NCBI GenBank assembly: GCA_945869475.1 | Contig: CAMBOV010000016.1 | Span: 1-58,943, forward strand | Length of the DNA: 58,943 nt | Reading direction: 5' to 3' | From: Singulisphaera sp. GP187 | GTDB taxonomy: Bacteria; Planctomycetota; Phycisphaerae; Phycisphaerales; SM1A02 | Shown here: positions 1 through 7,817 of the stretch, piece by piece | Layout: each line of letters opens with the position of its first letter | Position numbering within the stretch: position 1 is the stretch's first letter | Position numbers and translations under genes: made by a program | Notes under the pieces: model-generated | Told to the model about the DNA's origin: nothing | Databases searched by the model: none | Seen by the model: only the letters and a program-made list of their open reading frames with translations

Positions 1-222
1 GGGCGCGCGACGACTGGCGTCAACGAGGCGACCACGATGTACACCGGACGCGCCTACCACCAAGCACCGCAAATCGATGGCGTCATGCACGTGTTGAGCC
101 GCAATGCGCTCGCGCCTGGAGAACTCGTGCGCTGCACCGTCGTTGATGCGAATGGATACGACCTCGTCGCGCAACCGTCGAGCGATCTCGACAAGACGAT
201 TCGACTGCCGGTTGTGCGGTGA
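1..222 (+). CDS. rimO: RimO, C-terminal TRAM domain (partial, cut by window start)
   Basis: The reading frame is open from base 1 and ends at the TGA at 220-222, giving the last 73 residues of a larger protein. It contains the signature APQIDGVMHVL followed by LAPGELVRCTVVDANGYDLVA. That matches the C-terminal TRAM RNA-binding domain of RimO, the radical-SAM enzyme that methylthiolates an aspartate of ribosomal protein S12. MiaB-type enzymes share the fold, but the APxIDG and YDL pattern fits RimO better. The radical-SAM core lies outside the window. Confidence 0.8.
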   Translation, partial: GRATTGVNEATTMYTGRAYHQAPQIDGVMHVLSRNALAPGELVRCTVVDANGYDLVAQPSSDLDKTIRLPVVR

Positions 223-230
223 GGATTTTC

Positions 231-369
231 CGATGCAATTGAGATTCACGCCACAACCGATCGACTTGCAATTCGACTCGCGCTCTGTGTGATCGCGTGC
301 GCGTGCGCCTGCGCAACGAGTGCGACTGCGCAGCACTCGGCTCCGCCGATCGCGCCAGTCAGATTCTGA
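231..369 (+). pseudogene. Remnant of a secreted-protein gene, paralogous to the gene at 3636
   Basis: In frame 1, from about 250 to the TGA at 367-369, the DNA encodes a signal-peptide-like stretch ending LCVIACACACATSATAQHSA. The intact gene at 3636 begins with nearly the same residues (LALCVLACASATAQHSAPP). There is no start codon in this frame. An ATG at 232 sits in a different frame and meets a stop after 19 codons, so the copy looks frameshifted as well as truncated. It breaks off just where the transposase remnant begins. The paralogy is read from the sequence. The idea of an ancestral duplication or recombination is inference. Confidence 0.55.
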
Positions 370-436
370 GCAACGATTGTGATCGCCTCGCCGCCGCAAG
401 GAGAACCATACGCGGGACAGACCGAAAGAATCGTCG

Positions 437-826
437 GTGCTGCTGGTTGGCACGGCGCTGCGGCACGTTCACGGAAGTCAATGCGTCTTGCATGCGTTTC
501 AAGACGAGTTGAGATTCCTTGGCATTCAGTCGAGTCCGTCCTTTGTTCGAAGTCCCAATGGCAATGGTTGTGTTGAGCGATTTATTCGAACACTCAAGGA
601 GCTGCTGCTTTGGTTCAAGAGATTCGCAACCGTCGACGACTTCGATCGCGCACTGAAAGACTTTGCGCATCGATACAACAATCACTGGATCATCGGGCGT
701 CGCGGCTACAAGACGCCCGCGCAGCACCGACGCAGTTTCCTCGTGGAGGGGGGCGTGAGTTACGCAAACACTTGTGTCAACAATGGGATCCTGTACCCTG
801 CCTGCGAGTCGTCCGAGTGTGGCTAA
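437..826 (+). pseudogene. Truncated IS3-type transposase (integrase core fragment)
   Basis: This 129-codon frame carries the C-terminal half of a DDE integrase core: HGSQ, then LRFLGIQSSPSFVRSPNGNG, CVERFIRTLKE, and a YNNHWIIGRRGYKTPAQHRR tail. These blocks are typical of IS3-family OrfB proteins. The N-terminal half with the first catalytic Asp is missing. The usual RHDHGSQ motif reads RHVHGSQ, so the second catalytic Asp appears to be Val. The Glu of the ERFIRTLKE block is kept. No terminal inverted repeats or target duplication were found. It is a dead fragment between the decayed signal-peptide remnant and the HAF-repeat gene. Confidence 0.75.
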
Positions 827-844
827 CAAAAGAAGGGGCGAGAC

Positions 845-2434
845 ATGATTGATCGATCTTGGCTGCGTGGAGGTCTCCTGTCACTCGAACTCTTCGGATG
901 TTGTGCCTCTGCCCAGGTGGCTGGCTATGAAGTCATCGATCTGGGCACACTTCCGTCACCAGCGGATCCAACGTCGGGGACCTGGGCAGTGAGTGATCGC
1001 CACGAAATCGTCGGGTGGGCGATCGATTCCCTCGCTCAGACTCATGCGACCATCTGGCTGTACTGCCCCAACTACGGGCTCCCTCCGGGAGAGTGGCACG
1101 ACCTAACCGCCATGGCCAGCGAGACCGATTTCGGCGTGGCGTACGACATCAACAGAGCCGGACTTGTGGTCGGCCGGCAGACGGTCTCGACTTCAAGTGG
1201 GGTGCCGCGCGGGTACATTTGGGATGTCGCCTCCGCCCCGGTGGCGACCACCGAATTGGACTCGTTCGTCGGTGGCAGCGCAACCGTTGGATTCGCGGCG
1301 GCGATAAATGATGCGAGCCCAGCGATCGTCGTCGGATTTGTCCAAGCCAGGGGTAGCTGCATGTTCATTCCTCGTTGCGAGGCGTTCAGTTATCAGTACG
1401 GCGACCCCCCGACCATGTTGACCGCGCTGGGCACGAATCCAGGCGACGCCTTCAGTATGGCCTCTGGAGTGAACAACGCGCTGCCGCGCCAGGCTGTCGG
1501 CCGCTCCACTTCGGAGGAGTGCCTAATGACATCCTGTCAGAGCGATCACACAGCGGTCAGTTGGACGATCTCTGGGGCGCCGTCGATGACAACACTTCCA
1601 GACAACGGAGCGGCCTTTGGCGCCCAAGCGTGGGGAATCAACGACGCTGGCCACACCGTCGGATTCTCACTCACTGCGACGTCGCCCTGCATCAGGCACG
1701 CATCATTCTGGGCTACGGCGGCATCGATTCCTGTCGACCTCGGCTCCATCGGAGTTTCGAGCAGCTTCGAGTCGCGCGCTTTCCGACTCAACGAGGCGGG
1801 AGCCACTGGCGAGATCACAGTGGTCGGAGGCGACAACTCGAGCGGCCGTGCCTATCGCTGGTACCGAGATGGGGCAGGCACATGGAGCGGTGTGGACTTG
1901 AACACGCGAATCTCCCCGCTCTGCGGCTGGTTGCTGATCGAAGCACATGATGTCAGTTCGTACGGCTGGATCGTCGGGAACGGGTGGATTTCGGCGTCTG
2001 GTGGAGGCGGGGCGGAGTACCATGGGTTCCTCCTCAAGCCCATCACCTGCGTCGGTGATTCCGACGAATCTTGCTCGGTAGACGGCGCGGACCTCGTCTT
2101 TCTCCTTGGCGCATCGGGCTGCGGCAGTCCGTGTTCAGCGTGTCTGGTCGATCTCAATCGCGACGGGCTCATCAACGGTGCCGATCTGGGCTATCTCCTC
2201 GCCGCGTGGGGCAGTTCGTGCGAGTGCTGGTCCTGTCCAAGCTCTGCCCGAGCTGCTGGTAATGCCGCAACCGAAGCGACCGAACGCGCAGAGGCAAGCC
2301 TCGCGGATGGATTGGCGGTTCTAGGATTCGGGAGTGTCGCCCAATTCAATGAGGCGCAGAGCTCTTTTTCGATCGCACAGCGCGCCCAGATTCAAGAATG
2401 GCTCTTCATTTTCTTGACAGCGCGCAATTCATGA
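845..2434 (+). CDS. Secreted HAF-repeat protein with C-terminal dockerin-like repeats
   Basis: 529 residues. A hydrophobic leader ending near CCASAQVAGYEV suggests export. The body is a series of repeats with the pattern AxxINDAGxxVG (for example VSDRHEIVGW, INRAGLVVGR, INDAGHTVGF, LNEAGATGEI), as in the extracellular HAF repeat family, which probably forms a propeller-like fold. From about residue 402 there are two calcium-loop repeats (DSDESCSVDGADLVFLLGA and DLNRDGLINGADLGYLLAAW), a dockerin-like pair frequent in planctomycete secreted proteins. About 65 further residues follow. Cysteines are common, which fits an extracytoplasmic protein. The function is unknown. A PEP-CTERM-like gene follows after 26 bases. 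Confidence 0.75.
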   Translation: MIDRSWLRGGLLSLELFGCCASAQVAGYEVIDLGTLPSPADPTSGTWAVSDRHEIVGWAIDSLAQTHATIWLYCPNYGLPPGEWHDLTAMASETDFGVAYDINRAGLVVGRQTVSTSSGVPRGYIWDVASAPVATTELDSFVGGSATVGFAAAINDASPAIVVGFVQARGSCMFIPRCEAFSYQYGDPPTMLTALGTNPGDAFSMASGVNNALPRQAVGRSTSEECLMTSCQSDHTAVSWTISGAPSMTTLPDNGAAFGAQAWGINDAGHTVGFSLTATSPCIRHASFWATAASIPVDLGSIGVSSSFESRAFRLNEAGATGEITVVGGDNSSGRAYRWYRDGAGTWSGVDLNTRISPLCGWLLIEAHDVSSYGWIVGNGWISASGGGGAEYHGFLLKPITCVGDSDESCSVDGADLVFLLGASGCGSPCSACLVDLNRDGLINGADLGYLLAAWGSSCECWSCPSSARAAGNAATEATERAEASLADGLAVLGFGSVAQFNEAQSSFSIAQRAQIQEWLFIFLTARNS

Positions 2435-2460
2435 CACATACTCGCCAAAAGGGAGTTTGG

Positions 2461-3096
2461 ATGATCTCAATGACAACCAATACCTGGTGGGCTTCAGCGC
2501 TCGGGGCGATCGTTTCTGCCGAACCGGCACTCTGCGGGATCACTGTCGTGACTGGTGCGCAGAGCGCGAACCAATGGTTTAGCGGTGTGAGCGCATACAC
2601 CTCAATCGCCTTCACCGAGTTTCCGGCCAGCACGTTGATCACTGAGCAATACGCCTCGCTTGGTGTTCATTTTGGCGGCGGACCCCAAGGAAACGAGATC
2701 ATGTTCTCCGGCGGTGACAGCTCCTTTTTCCCCCAGGACAACTTGGGACTGTTGGGAGCCTCCACCGTGGAAATGGTTTTCGACACGCCGATGCGCGCGT
2801 GGGGGGCGTATTATCCCGGGCTGTTGCGGGCGCGGCTCTACACCGGCACTCAACTGGTGCACTCGTGGGATCCGGAAGTGGGCGGTTGGGTGAACAACTT
2901 CATCGGGTTCTTCGGAGATATCTCATTCGATCGCGTCGTGCTCCTACAGCCATTTTCGGAGTACCCGGGTCCGGACAACACTCGAGTAGCCATGGACAAC
3001 ATGTACTTCTCGACTGTGCCAGCACCCAGCGCTGCGACATGCTTGATGGTCTTCCTTGCGATGCACGGGCGGCGGCGCAAGGCGAACAGCCGCTGA
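2461..3096 (+). CDS. Secreted protein with PEP-CTERM-like sorting tail
   Basis: 211 residues from the ATG at 2461. I prefer this to the upstream ATG at 2398, which overlaps the previous gene, because a purine-rich AAAAGGGAG ribosome site lies just before it. A hydrophobic leader is followed by a beta-rich body (YTSIAFTEFPAS, FGGGPQGNEIMFSGGD, VEMVFDTPMRAWGAYY). The C terminus reads VPAPSAATCLMVFLAMHGRRR, the tripartite short motif, hydrophobic stretch and Arg cluster of exosortase-sorted proteins. The Pro-Ala-Pro variant matches the tails of the proteins at 57248 and 57975. It is probably exported and anchored or processed at the surface. No enzymatic motif was recognised. Confidence 0.7.
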   Translation: MISMTTNTWWASALGAIVSAEPALCGITVVTGAQSANQWFSGVSAYTSIAFTEFPASTLITEQYASLGVHFGGGPQGNEIMFSGGDSSFFPQDNLGLLGASTVEMVFDTPMRAWGAYYPGLLRARLYTGTQLVHSWDPEVGGWVNNFIGFFGDISFDRVVLLQPFSEYPGPDNTRVAMDNMYFSTVPAPSAATCLMVFLAMHGRRRKANSR

Positions 3097-3110
3097 AAAA
3101 CTCCGATATC

Positions 3111-3500
3111 TCAAGCGAACAATACCGTTGACGGATGTTCTGCGAATGAGGCTTCATGCGAGGACGACCTGAAAACAACGGCAGCCGTTGAGAGAGCATC
3201 AATGTCGAGGATCTCCCCGAGTCGAGTCGCCCATTGGACTCCCCAGAAATAGTGGACGCTCAGAACGGGCGCGTGTGATCCCTCCAGAAGCAGCGTGTTG
3301 CGGACTACCACTCGTTGGTCAGGATGCGTCAATGCACACTCGAGTTTCGCCAACAGCGGGCGGTCCAAACCGTACGACTTCGCAGGCTTGAAGCTGAGAA
3401 TCGAATGCTCAGAATCGAGCGCACATCTGGATTGACCCGCTGAAGTGGTCGCGCAACTCAAGGCGACGAGAAGCGTTGGATTGATTGATTGTGTGCCCAC
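3111..3500 (-). CDS. Hypothetical small exported protein
   Basis: 129 codons on the minus strand, starting with GTG. The N terminus has a short hydrophobic segment (NPTLLVALSCATTSAG) that could be a signal peptide. The rest has ordinary soluble composition with no family I recognise. It lies convergent to the PEP-CTERM-like gene and is the best coding candidate in this 540-base gap. Support is only an open frame with reasonable composition. It may be a decayed gene. Confidence 0.4.
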   Translation of the reverse strand: MGTQSINPTLLVALSCATTSAGQSRCALDSEHSILSFKPAKSYGLDRPLLAKLECALTHPDQRVVVRNTLLLEGSHAPVLSVHYFWGVQWATRLGEILDIDALSTAAVVFRSSSHEASFAEHPSTVLFA

Positions 3501-3622
3501 TGAAAGCCCGGAAGTCTATGGAGTCGCACGCGCGCGAGGTTCTCTTGATCCCACCGCGCGGCGATCGCCTCTGCGGTGAGAGCGCGCTCTCCGGTGAGCA
3601 CGATCCAACCGTGGACGAAGTG
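3458..3622 (-). other. Short open frame, possible gene fragment
   Basis: Between the TAA at 3623-3625 and the TGA at 3458-3460 (minus strand), 54 codons read FVHGWIVLTGERALTAEAIA and on through ARWDQENLARV. Third positions are strongly G/C as in neighbouring genes, so it looks like coding DNA. There is no ATG (a GTG lies at 3601), and it overlaps the start of the 129-residue frame. It may be the tail of a broken gene. No family was recognised. Confidence 0.2.
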
Positions 3623-3635
3623 TTAGCCTTCGGCG

Positions 3636-4490
3636 ATGCGACCACCACTCGGCACAACCCATCGAATCACGCGACTGCTCGCTCTCTGCGTTCTCGCGTG
3701 CGCGAGCGCGACTGCGCAACATTCGGCGCCACCGATCCTGCCAGACCATCCAAAGCTTGATATCGATCCCACTGAAAAGATTGCAATCACAGGATGGTGG
3801 GTCAACGGAACCGAGATTCTTCTCGTGCGCGAGGATGGCGCGTTCACCTGGTGGGATCAGCCCAATCGCTTTCGTGCGCCGTCGAAAACGGGTCGCTGGG
3901 ATCGGCAGAGTTACCGCACGTTTTGGCTCGAACCGTACATCGACAAGATGAACCCGCACGCGAAGCCCGCGCGCGAGCGCGGCGCGATGCAACGCGCCGA
4001 TGGAGTCGTCACTGTCACCTTCGATGGCTCCGCACCTTTTCGCCAGTGTGATGCGCCACCGATCGCGCCTGAAGATTCGTATCTCGGCACGTGGACGGGC
4101 CCCGGAGGAACGCTCGACCTGCGACCCGATGGAACCTACGCGTTGGTGTCACTTGCGGGTCAGAGTGACGATGCACCGCCGATCACGCGTGCAGGACACG
4201 GCGGCGCGTGGAGCTACGACGGCAAGTACATCATCTTGCGCGCGACAGGCACGACGAAGGATCCAGTGATCTGCACCGTGGTCGATCGTCGCAGTGAAGG
4301 AGTTTCGGAAGGAGTTTCGAAAGCGAGCCCCTCTGTCGAAGCGCTGACCACTCCGGTGGGTGAACTGCGGCGAATCGCGCCTGTGAAACCGCCTGCAGCG
4401 ACGGCTGCGAAGGCAGACCCAGTCGCAGCGACGGCTGCGAAGGCAGACCCAGTCGCAGCTACGGCTGCGAAGGCAGACCCAGCTCCTTGA
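3636..4490 (+). CDS. Exported protein with two related beta modules and a repetitive tail
   Basis: 284 residues. An N-terminal signal peptide (LLALCVLACASATAQ) predicts export. Two similar modules follow. The first, around residues 48-105, runs from GWWVNGTEILLVREDGAF to GRWDRQSYRTFWL. The second, around 152-205, runs from GTWTGPGGTLDLRPDGTY to GAWSYDGKYIILRATG. The GxW, DGxY and GxW spacing resembles lipocalin-like or META-like beta sheets, but I cannot name a family. The C terminus is three copies of a ten-residue AATAAKADPV unit. The gene converges on the OmpH-like gene with a 32-base overlap inside the DNA repeat. A decayed paralogue of its leader lies at 231-369. Confidence 0.65.
   Translation: MRPPLGTTHRITRLLALCVLACASATAQHSAPPILPDHPKLDIDPTEKIAITGWWVNGTEILLVREDGAFTWWDQPNRFRAPSKTGRWDRQSYRTFWLEPYIDKMNPHAKPARERGAMQRADGVVTVTFDGSAPFRQCDAPPIAPEDSYLGTWTGPGGTLDLRPDGTYALVSLAGQSDDAPPITRAGHGGAWSYDGKYIILRATGTTKDPVICTVVDRRSEGVSEGVSKASPSVEALTTPVGELRRIAPVKPPAATAAKADPVAATAAKADPVAATAAKADPAP
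4395..4484 (+). repeat. Three tandem copies of a 30-bp unit
   Basis: Units at 4395-4424, 4425-4454 and 4455-4484 are nearly identical, each starting GCAGC and containing ACGGCTGCGAAGGCAGACCC. They encode the AATAAKADPV repeats on the plus strand. The third copy has a T where the first two have G (GCAGCTACGG against GCAGCGACGG). On the minus strand that change makes the TAG stop of the OmpH-like gene. Confidence 0.9.
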
Positions 4491-5181
4491 CGACATCTTC
4501 AGTGATGTCGATCGCAGCTGGATAACGCAAAAACGGCCGCGCCTGCACCTGCATCATCGCGTCTGAGAGTTCAACTGAATCAAACGCGCGTTCTGGGGGA
4601 GTGAACCGATAGACAAAGTCGACCTGCTTGCGCTCTGAAACCACATTGAGCGCTTCAGTCAACTCTCGGTAGGCCTTTTCGACCTGCTCAGCCATGTGCT
4701 TCGATTGAATCTTCTGCAAAGTGGCGAACCACTTTTCGTACTCACCTTGCAGTGTCGCAAACTCTTGGCGAGCCTGATCAAACGTCGCATCGCCGGGCTT
4801 CACATCAGGATATTTTTCTTGCAGCGTCTTACTGCGCTGTTCAAACTCGCCTCCCTGCACGCGCGCCTCATCGTCGAACTTCTGTCGCTCACCTGCGAAT
4901 CGCTCGCTCGAAAGAATCCCCTTCATCACACGGTCGGTGTGCACACATGCAACGCTGTAGGCGCGCGCGCTCGGCGACTCGCTCCATCCGATTCGGCCAC
5001 CCTGGTTGCGTACGGTGAGCGGCGAATCCTTGCCACTGAGGATGAGCGCATCCGCAGGACCCACATCGATGGGCAGAATGCGCGTGGCATTTGCGGGCGA
5101 TCCTGAAAGCGAAAGTGTGGCAACGGCGCCGACACCTCCGGCGAGCATCGAACACACAACAGTCGTGCAGAGGTTTCGCAT
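4459..5181 (-). CDS. OmpH/Skp-like periplasmic protein (divergent copy A)
   Basis: 240 residues with a signal peptide (VCSMLAGGVGAVATLSL). An N-terminal region contains GPADALILSGKD, then GRIGWSESPSARAYSVACVH. A long charged helical stretch (about residues 95-180: FDDEARVQGGEFEQRSKTLQ, YEKWFATLQKIQSKHMAEQV) precedes a segment resembling the base of Skp (ALNVVSERKQVDFVYRF) and DITEDVVKEL. This is the OmpH/Skp layout, in which coiled-coil arms hold unfolded outer-membrane proteins. The N-terminal GPADALILSGK block is not part of ordinary Skp and is shared with the adjacent copy. Its stop codon lies inside the 30-bp repeat array. It lies 5 bases after copy B, presumably as an operon. Confidence 0.7.
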   Translation of the reverse strand: MRNLCTTVVCSMLAGGVGAVATLSLSGSPANATRILPIDVGPADALILSGKDSPLTVRNQGGRIGWSESPSARAYSVACVHTDRVMKGILSSERFAGERQKFDDEARVQGGEFEQRSKTLQEKYPDVKPGDATFDQARQEFATLQGEYEKWFATLQKIQSKHMAEQVEKAYRELTEALNVVSERKQVDFVYRFTPPERAFDSVELSDAMMQVQARPFLRYPAAIDITEDVVKELGLPSQP

Positions 5182-5186
5182 CGGGA

Positions 5187-5912
5187 TCAGTCTTTCTTTG
5201 GAGCCTGCACGTGCATCTCAGTGAGGATGTCTTCGGTGAGATCGATCGACTCGGGAACGCGCAAGAACGAGCGCGCACTCAGCTGACGAACCATGTCGGC
5301 GTCATCCCCAGGCTCAATCTTGTCGCTCGGCGGCACGAATCGCATCACGAGGTCGATCTTTCGACGGTCTGCGACAACTTCAACGGCTTCGCGAATGTCG
5401 CTGTACGCGCCTTGGTAGTGGCGCGCCGTCATCTCACGACGAGCGACCTCGGCGGACTCATTCCACGCCGTGTACTCCTTCTGAAACTCTTCGAATTGTC
5501 CGCGCATCGCTGGGAATTCTGGAGAGTCTTTGTCGAGTGCCTTTCCCTTCTCCATCATCTCGCGATATCGCTTTTCAAACTCGTCGTTCTTCGCGTCGCG
5601 TGCCGTCGCCCACTCGGCCTGCTCGCTCGAATACTTCTCACTCTTGAGCAGTGCGTTGAGCATCCTTCCGACATGCACCGTGCCAAGTGAAAAAGCGCGA
5701 CTGCTCGGTTGGTCTGACCAACTGAGTCGACCATCGGTGTTCGTCACTCGAAGTTCACTCTTGCCCGTCAGAATCATCGCGTCCGCTGGACCGAGGTCTT
5801 GCAGGAGTGGGATCACTCGTGCCGAAGCGGAGTGGTCGAGTGGAACGATGAAGAAGGCGGTCAGCGCGCTTGAGAGCACCGAAGCCGCAACGATTGCAGT
5901 GGTTGTTCGCAT
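5187..5912 (-). CDS. OmpH/Skp-like periplasmic protein (divergent copy B)
   Basis: 241 residues from the ATG at 5912, chosen because it directly precedes the leader MRTTTAIVAASVLSSALTAF. The open frame extends upstream to 5951. It shares with copy A the block LGPADAMILTGKSELRV, then GRLSWSDQPSSRAFSLGTVH, a charged helical region (EFEKRYREMMEKGKALDKDS), and the ending EAVEVVADRRKIDLVMRFVP, then ESIDLTEDILTEM. The two are tandem paralogues. The family role is periplasmic chaperoning; the role of the extra N-terminal block is unknown. lepA ends 49 bases upstream on the same strand. Confidence 0.7.
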   Translation of the reverse strand: MRTTTAIVAASVLSSALTAFFIVPLDHSASARVIPLLQDLGPADAMILTGKSELRVTNTDGRLSWSDQPSSRAFSLGTVHVGRMLNALLKSEKYSSEQAEWATARDAKNDEFEKRYREMMEKGKALDKDSPEFPAMRGQFEEFQKEYTAWNESAEVARREMTARHYQGAYSDIREAVEVVADRRKIDLVMRFVPPSDKIEPGDDADMVRQLSARSFLRVPESIDLTEDILTEMHVQAPKKD

Positions 5913-5961
5913 TGGCAGAGGGTAGCGCGTCTCGCCGTCGAGACAGTCCATTGGAGCGCGC

Positions 5962-7776
5962 TCAATCGCCCTGATCGAGCACCGCGAGGAAGGCCTCCTG
6001 CGGAATCGTGACTGAACCGATCTGCTTCATGCGCTTCTTGCCTTCTTTTTGCTTCTCGAGCAGTTTGCGCTTGCGGCTGATGTCGCCTCCGTAGCACTTC
6101 GCGGTCACGTTTTTGCGCATCGCCTTGATCGACTCGCGCGCGATCACCTTTCCACCAATCGCTGCTTGCAGCGCGATCTCGAATTGGTGGCGATCGATCT
6201 GGGTGCGCAATTTGCTGAGGATCAGCCGTCCACGATTCTCAGCCGAACTGCGGTGGCACATCAGACTCAGGGCCTCAACGAGTTCACCGTTCACGAGGAT
6301 ATTGATCTTCGTCAGGTTGTCTGCGCGGTAGGCGGTGATCTGATAGTCCATCGTGCCGTAACCGCGCGTGATCGACTTCAACTTGTCATAGAAGTCGTAA
6401 ATGATCTCGGCCATCGGCAGTTCGTAATCGAGAATCTGTCGTTGCTCACTCAAATAGCGCTGCGCCACAAAAGTGCCACGGCGGCTATCGCAGAGTTTGA
6501 TGAGGTCGCCGATGTTCTCGGTTGGACACATGATCTCGAGCTTCGCGATTGGCTCGCGAATTGCAGCAATCTGACCCGTATCTGGAAGCTCAGCAGGATT
6601 GTGAATCTCGATGGTCGTGCCGTCGTGCAGGTCAACGAGGTACTTCACCGTCGGCGCTGTTTGCACAACCTCAACTCCGCCCTCGCGCTCGAGACGCTCT
6701 TGCACGATGTCCATGTGCAGAAGTCCCAAGAATCCGCAGCGATATCCGAATCCGAGCGCTTCGGAGTGTTGCACCTCGAAGGTGAAACTCGCATCGTTGA
6801 TGTTGAGTTTCTCGATCGCCTCGCGCAACGCCTCGAAATCGGCTTTGCGACCCGATCCCACCTCAGCGTCCGCATTCGACGGATAGAAATCACAGAAGAC
6901 CATTTGCTTGGGCTCTTCATATCCGGCCAGTGCTTCATCCGCTGGCGCAATCTCGAGCGTGACCGTGTCGCCAACGCGGACATCCGAGAGACTCTTGATG
7001 TTCGCGCTGATCGATCCGACCTGCGCCCATCCAATCTCTTTGACACGCGTTGGATGCGGGGTGTACCGCGTGAGTTCGCTGACCGAGAAGGTGCGTCCCG
7101 TTCCCATCATTCGAATCTTGTCGCCGGTCTTGATTCCACCGTCGAAGACTCGCACGTAGACGACGACGCCGCGATAATCATCGTATTTCGCGTCGAAAAT
7201 CAGTGCGCGCAACTTGTCGGTTCGCTGCGGCTTTGGAGCGGGCAACTTGCGGCAAATGAGATCGAGCAGTTCGGCGATCCCCTGCCCGGTCTTGGCTGAG
7301 ACGAGCACGCAGTCTTCTGCGGGCAGTCCAAAGACCTGTTCGATTTCCATCGCAACGCCATCGGGGTCTGCCGCTGGCAAATCAATCTTGTTGATGACGG
7401 GGATGAGTTCGAGTCCACCGGCGGCTGCGAGGTAGGCATTCGCAACCGTCTGCGCTTGCACACCCTGCGTCGAGTCAACCACAAGCACCGCTCCCTCGCA
7501 TGCGGTGAGCGCGCGGCTCACTTCATAGGTGAAGTCGACGTGTCCTGGCGTATCGATGAAATTCAATTCGAAATCTTCACCATCACAGGTGTGATGCACC
7601 GTGACGGCGCTCGCCTTGATCGTGATGCCGCGCTCGCGTTCGAGATCCATCGAGTCAAGAAACTGCGCGCGCGCCTCGCGCTTCGAAAGCGCGTTGGTCT
7701 CTTGCAACAACCGATCGGCGAGTGTGCTCTTGCCGTGGTCGATGTGCGCGATGATTGAAAAGTTACGAATTTGCAT
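5962..7776 (-). CDS. lepA: Elongation factor 4 (LepA), ribosome back-translocating GTPase
   Basis: 604 residues from the ATG at 7776, the canonical MQIRNFSIIAHIDHGKST start. The frame runs open 15 codons further up. GTPase motifs: AHIDHGKST (P-loop), RERGITIKA (switch I), DTPGHVDF, and NKIDLPAADP. The C-terminal domain typical of EF4 (SITRGYGTMDYQ, MCHRSSAENRGR, AIGGKVIARESIKAMRKNVT, CYGGDISRKRKLLEKQKEGKK) is complete. EF4 binds ribosomes and remobilises stalled complexes. It lies between lipB (41 bases upstream) and the OmpH-like pair. Confidence 0.97.
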   Translation of the reverse strand: MQIRNFSIIAHIDHGKSTLADRLLQETNALSKREARAQFLDSMDLERERGITIKASAVTVHHTCDGEDFELNFIDTPGHVDFTYEVSRALTACEGAVLVVDSTQGVQAQTVANAYLAAAGGLELIPVINKIDLPAADPDGVAMEIEQVFGLPAEDCVLVSAKTGQGIAELLDLICRKLPAPKPQRTDKLRALIFDAKYDDYRGVVVYVRVFDGGIKTGDKIRMMGTGRTFSVSELTRYTPHPTRVKEIGWAQVGSISANIKSLSDVRVGDTVTLEIAPADEALAGYEEPKQMVFCDFYPSNADAEVGSGRKADFEALREAIEKLNINDASFTFEVQHSEALGFGYRCGFLGLLHMDIVQERLEREGGVEVVQTAPTVKYLVDLHDGTTIEIHNPAELPDTGQIAAIREPIAKLEIMCPTENIGDLIKLCDSRRGTFVAQRYLSEQRQILDYELPMAEIIYDFYDKLKSITRGYGTMDYQITAYRADNLTKINILVNGELVEALSLMCHRSSAENRGRLILSKLRTQIDRHQFEIALQAAIGGKVIARESIKAMRKNVTAKCYGGDISRKRKLLEKQKEGKKRMKQIGSVTIPQEAFLAVLDQGD

Positions 7777-7817
7777 TGCAAGAGGCGAGCGCCGCAGTGT
7801 AGTGGCGTTGGCGAATC

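Noticed and set aside
6049-7299. 416-codon plus-strand frame opposite lepA
   Set aside because: It mirrors the lepA codon bias on the other strand. No domain, start signal or sensible composition.
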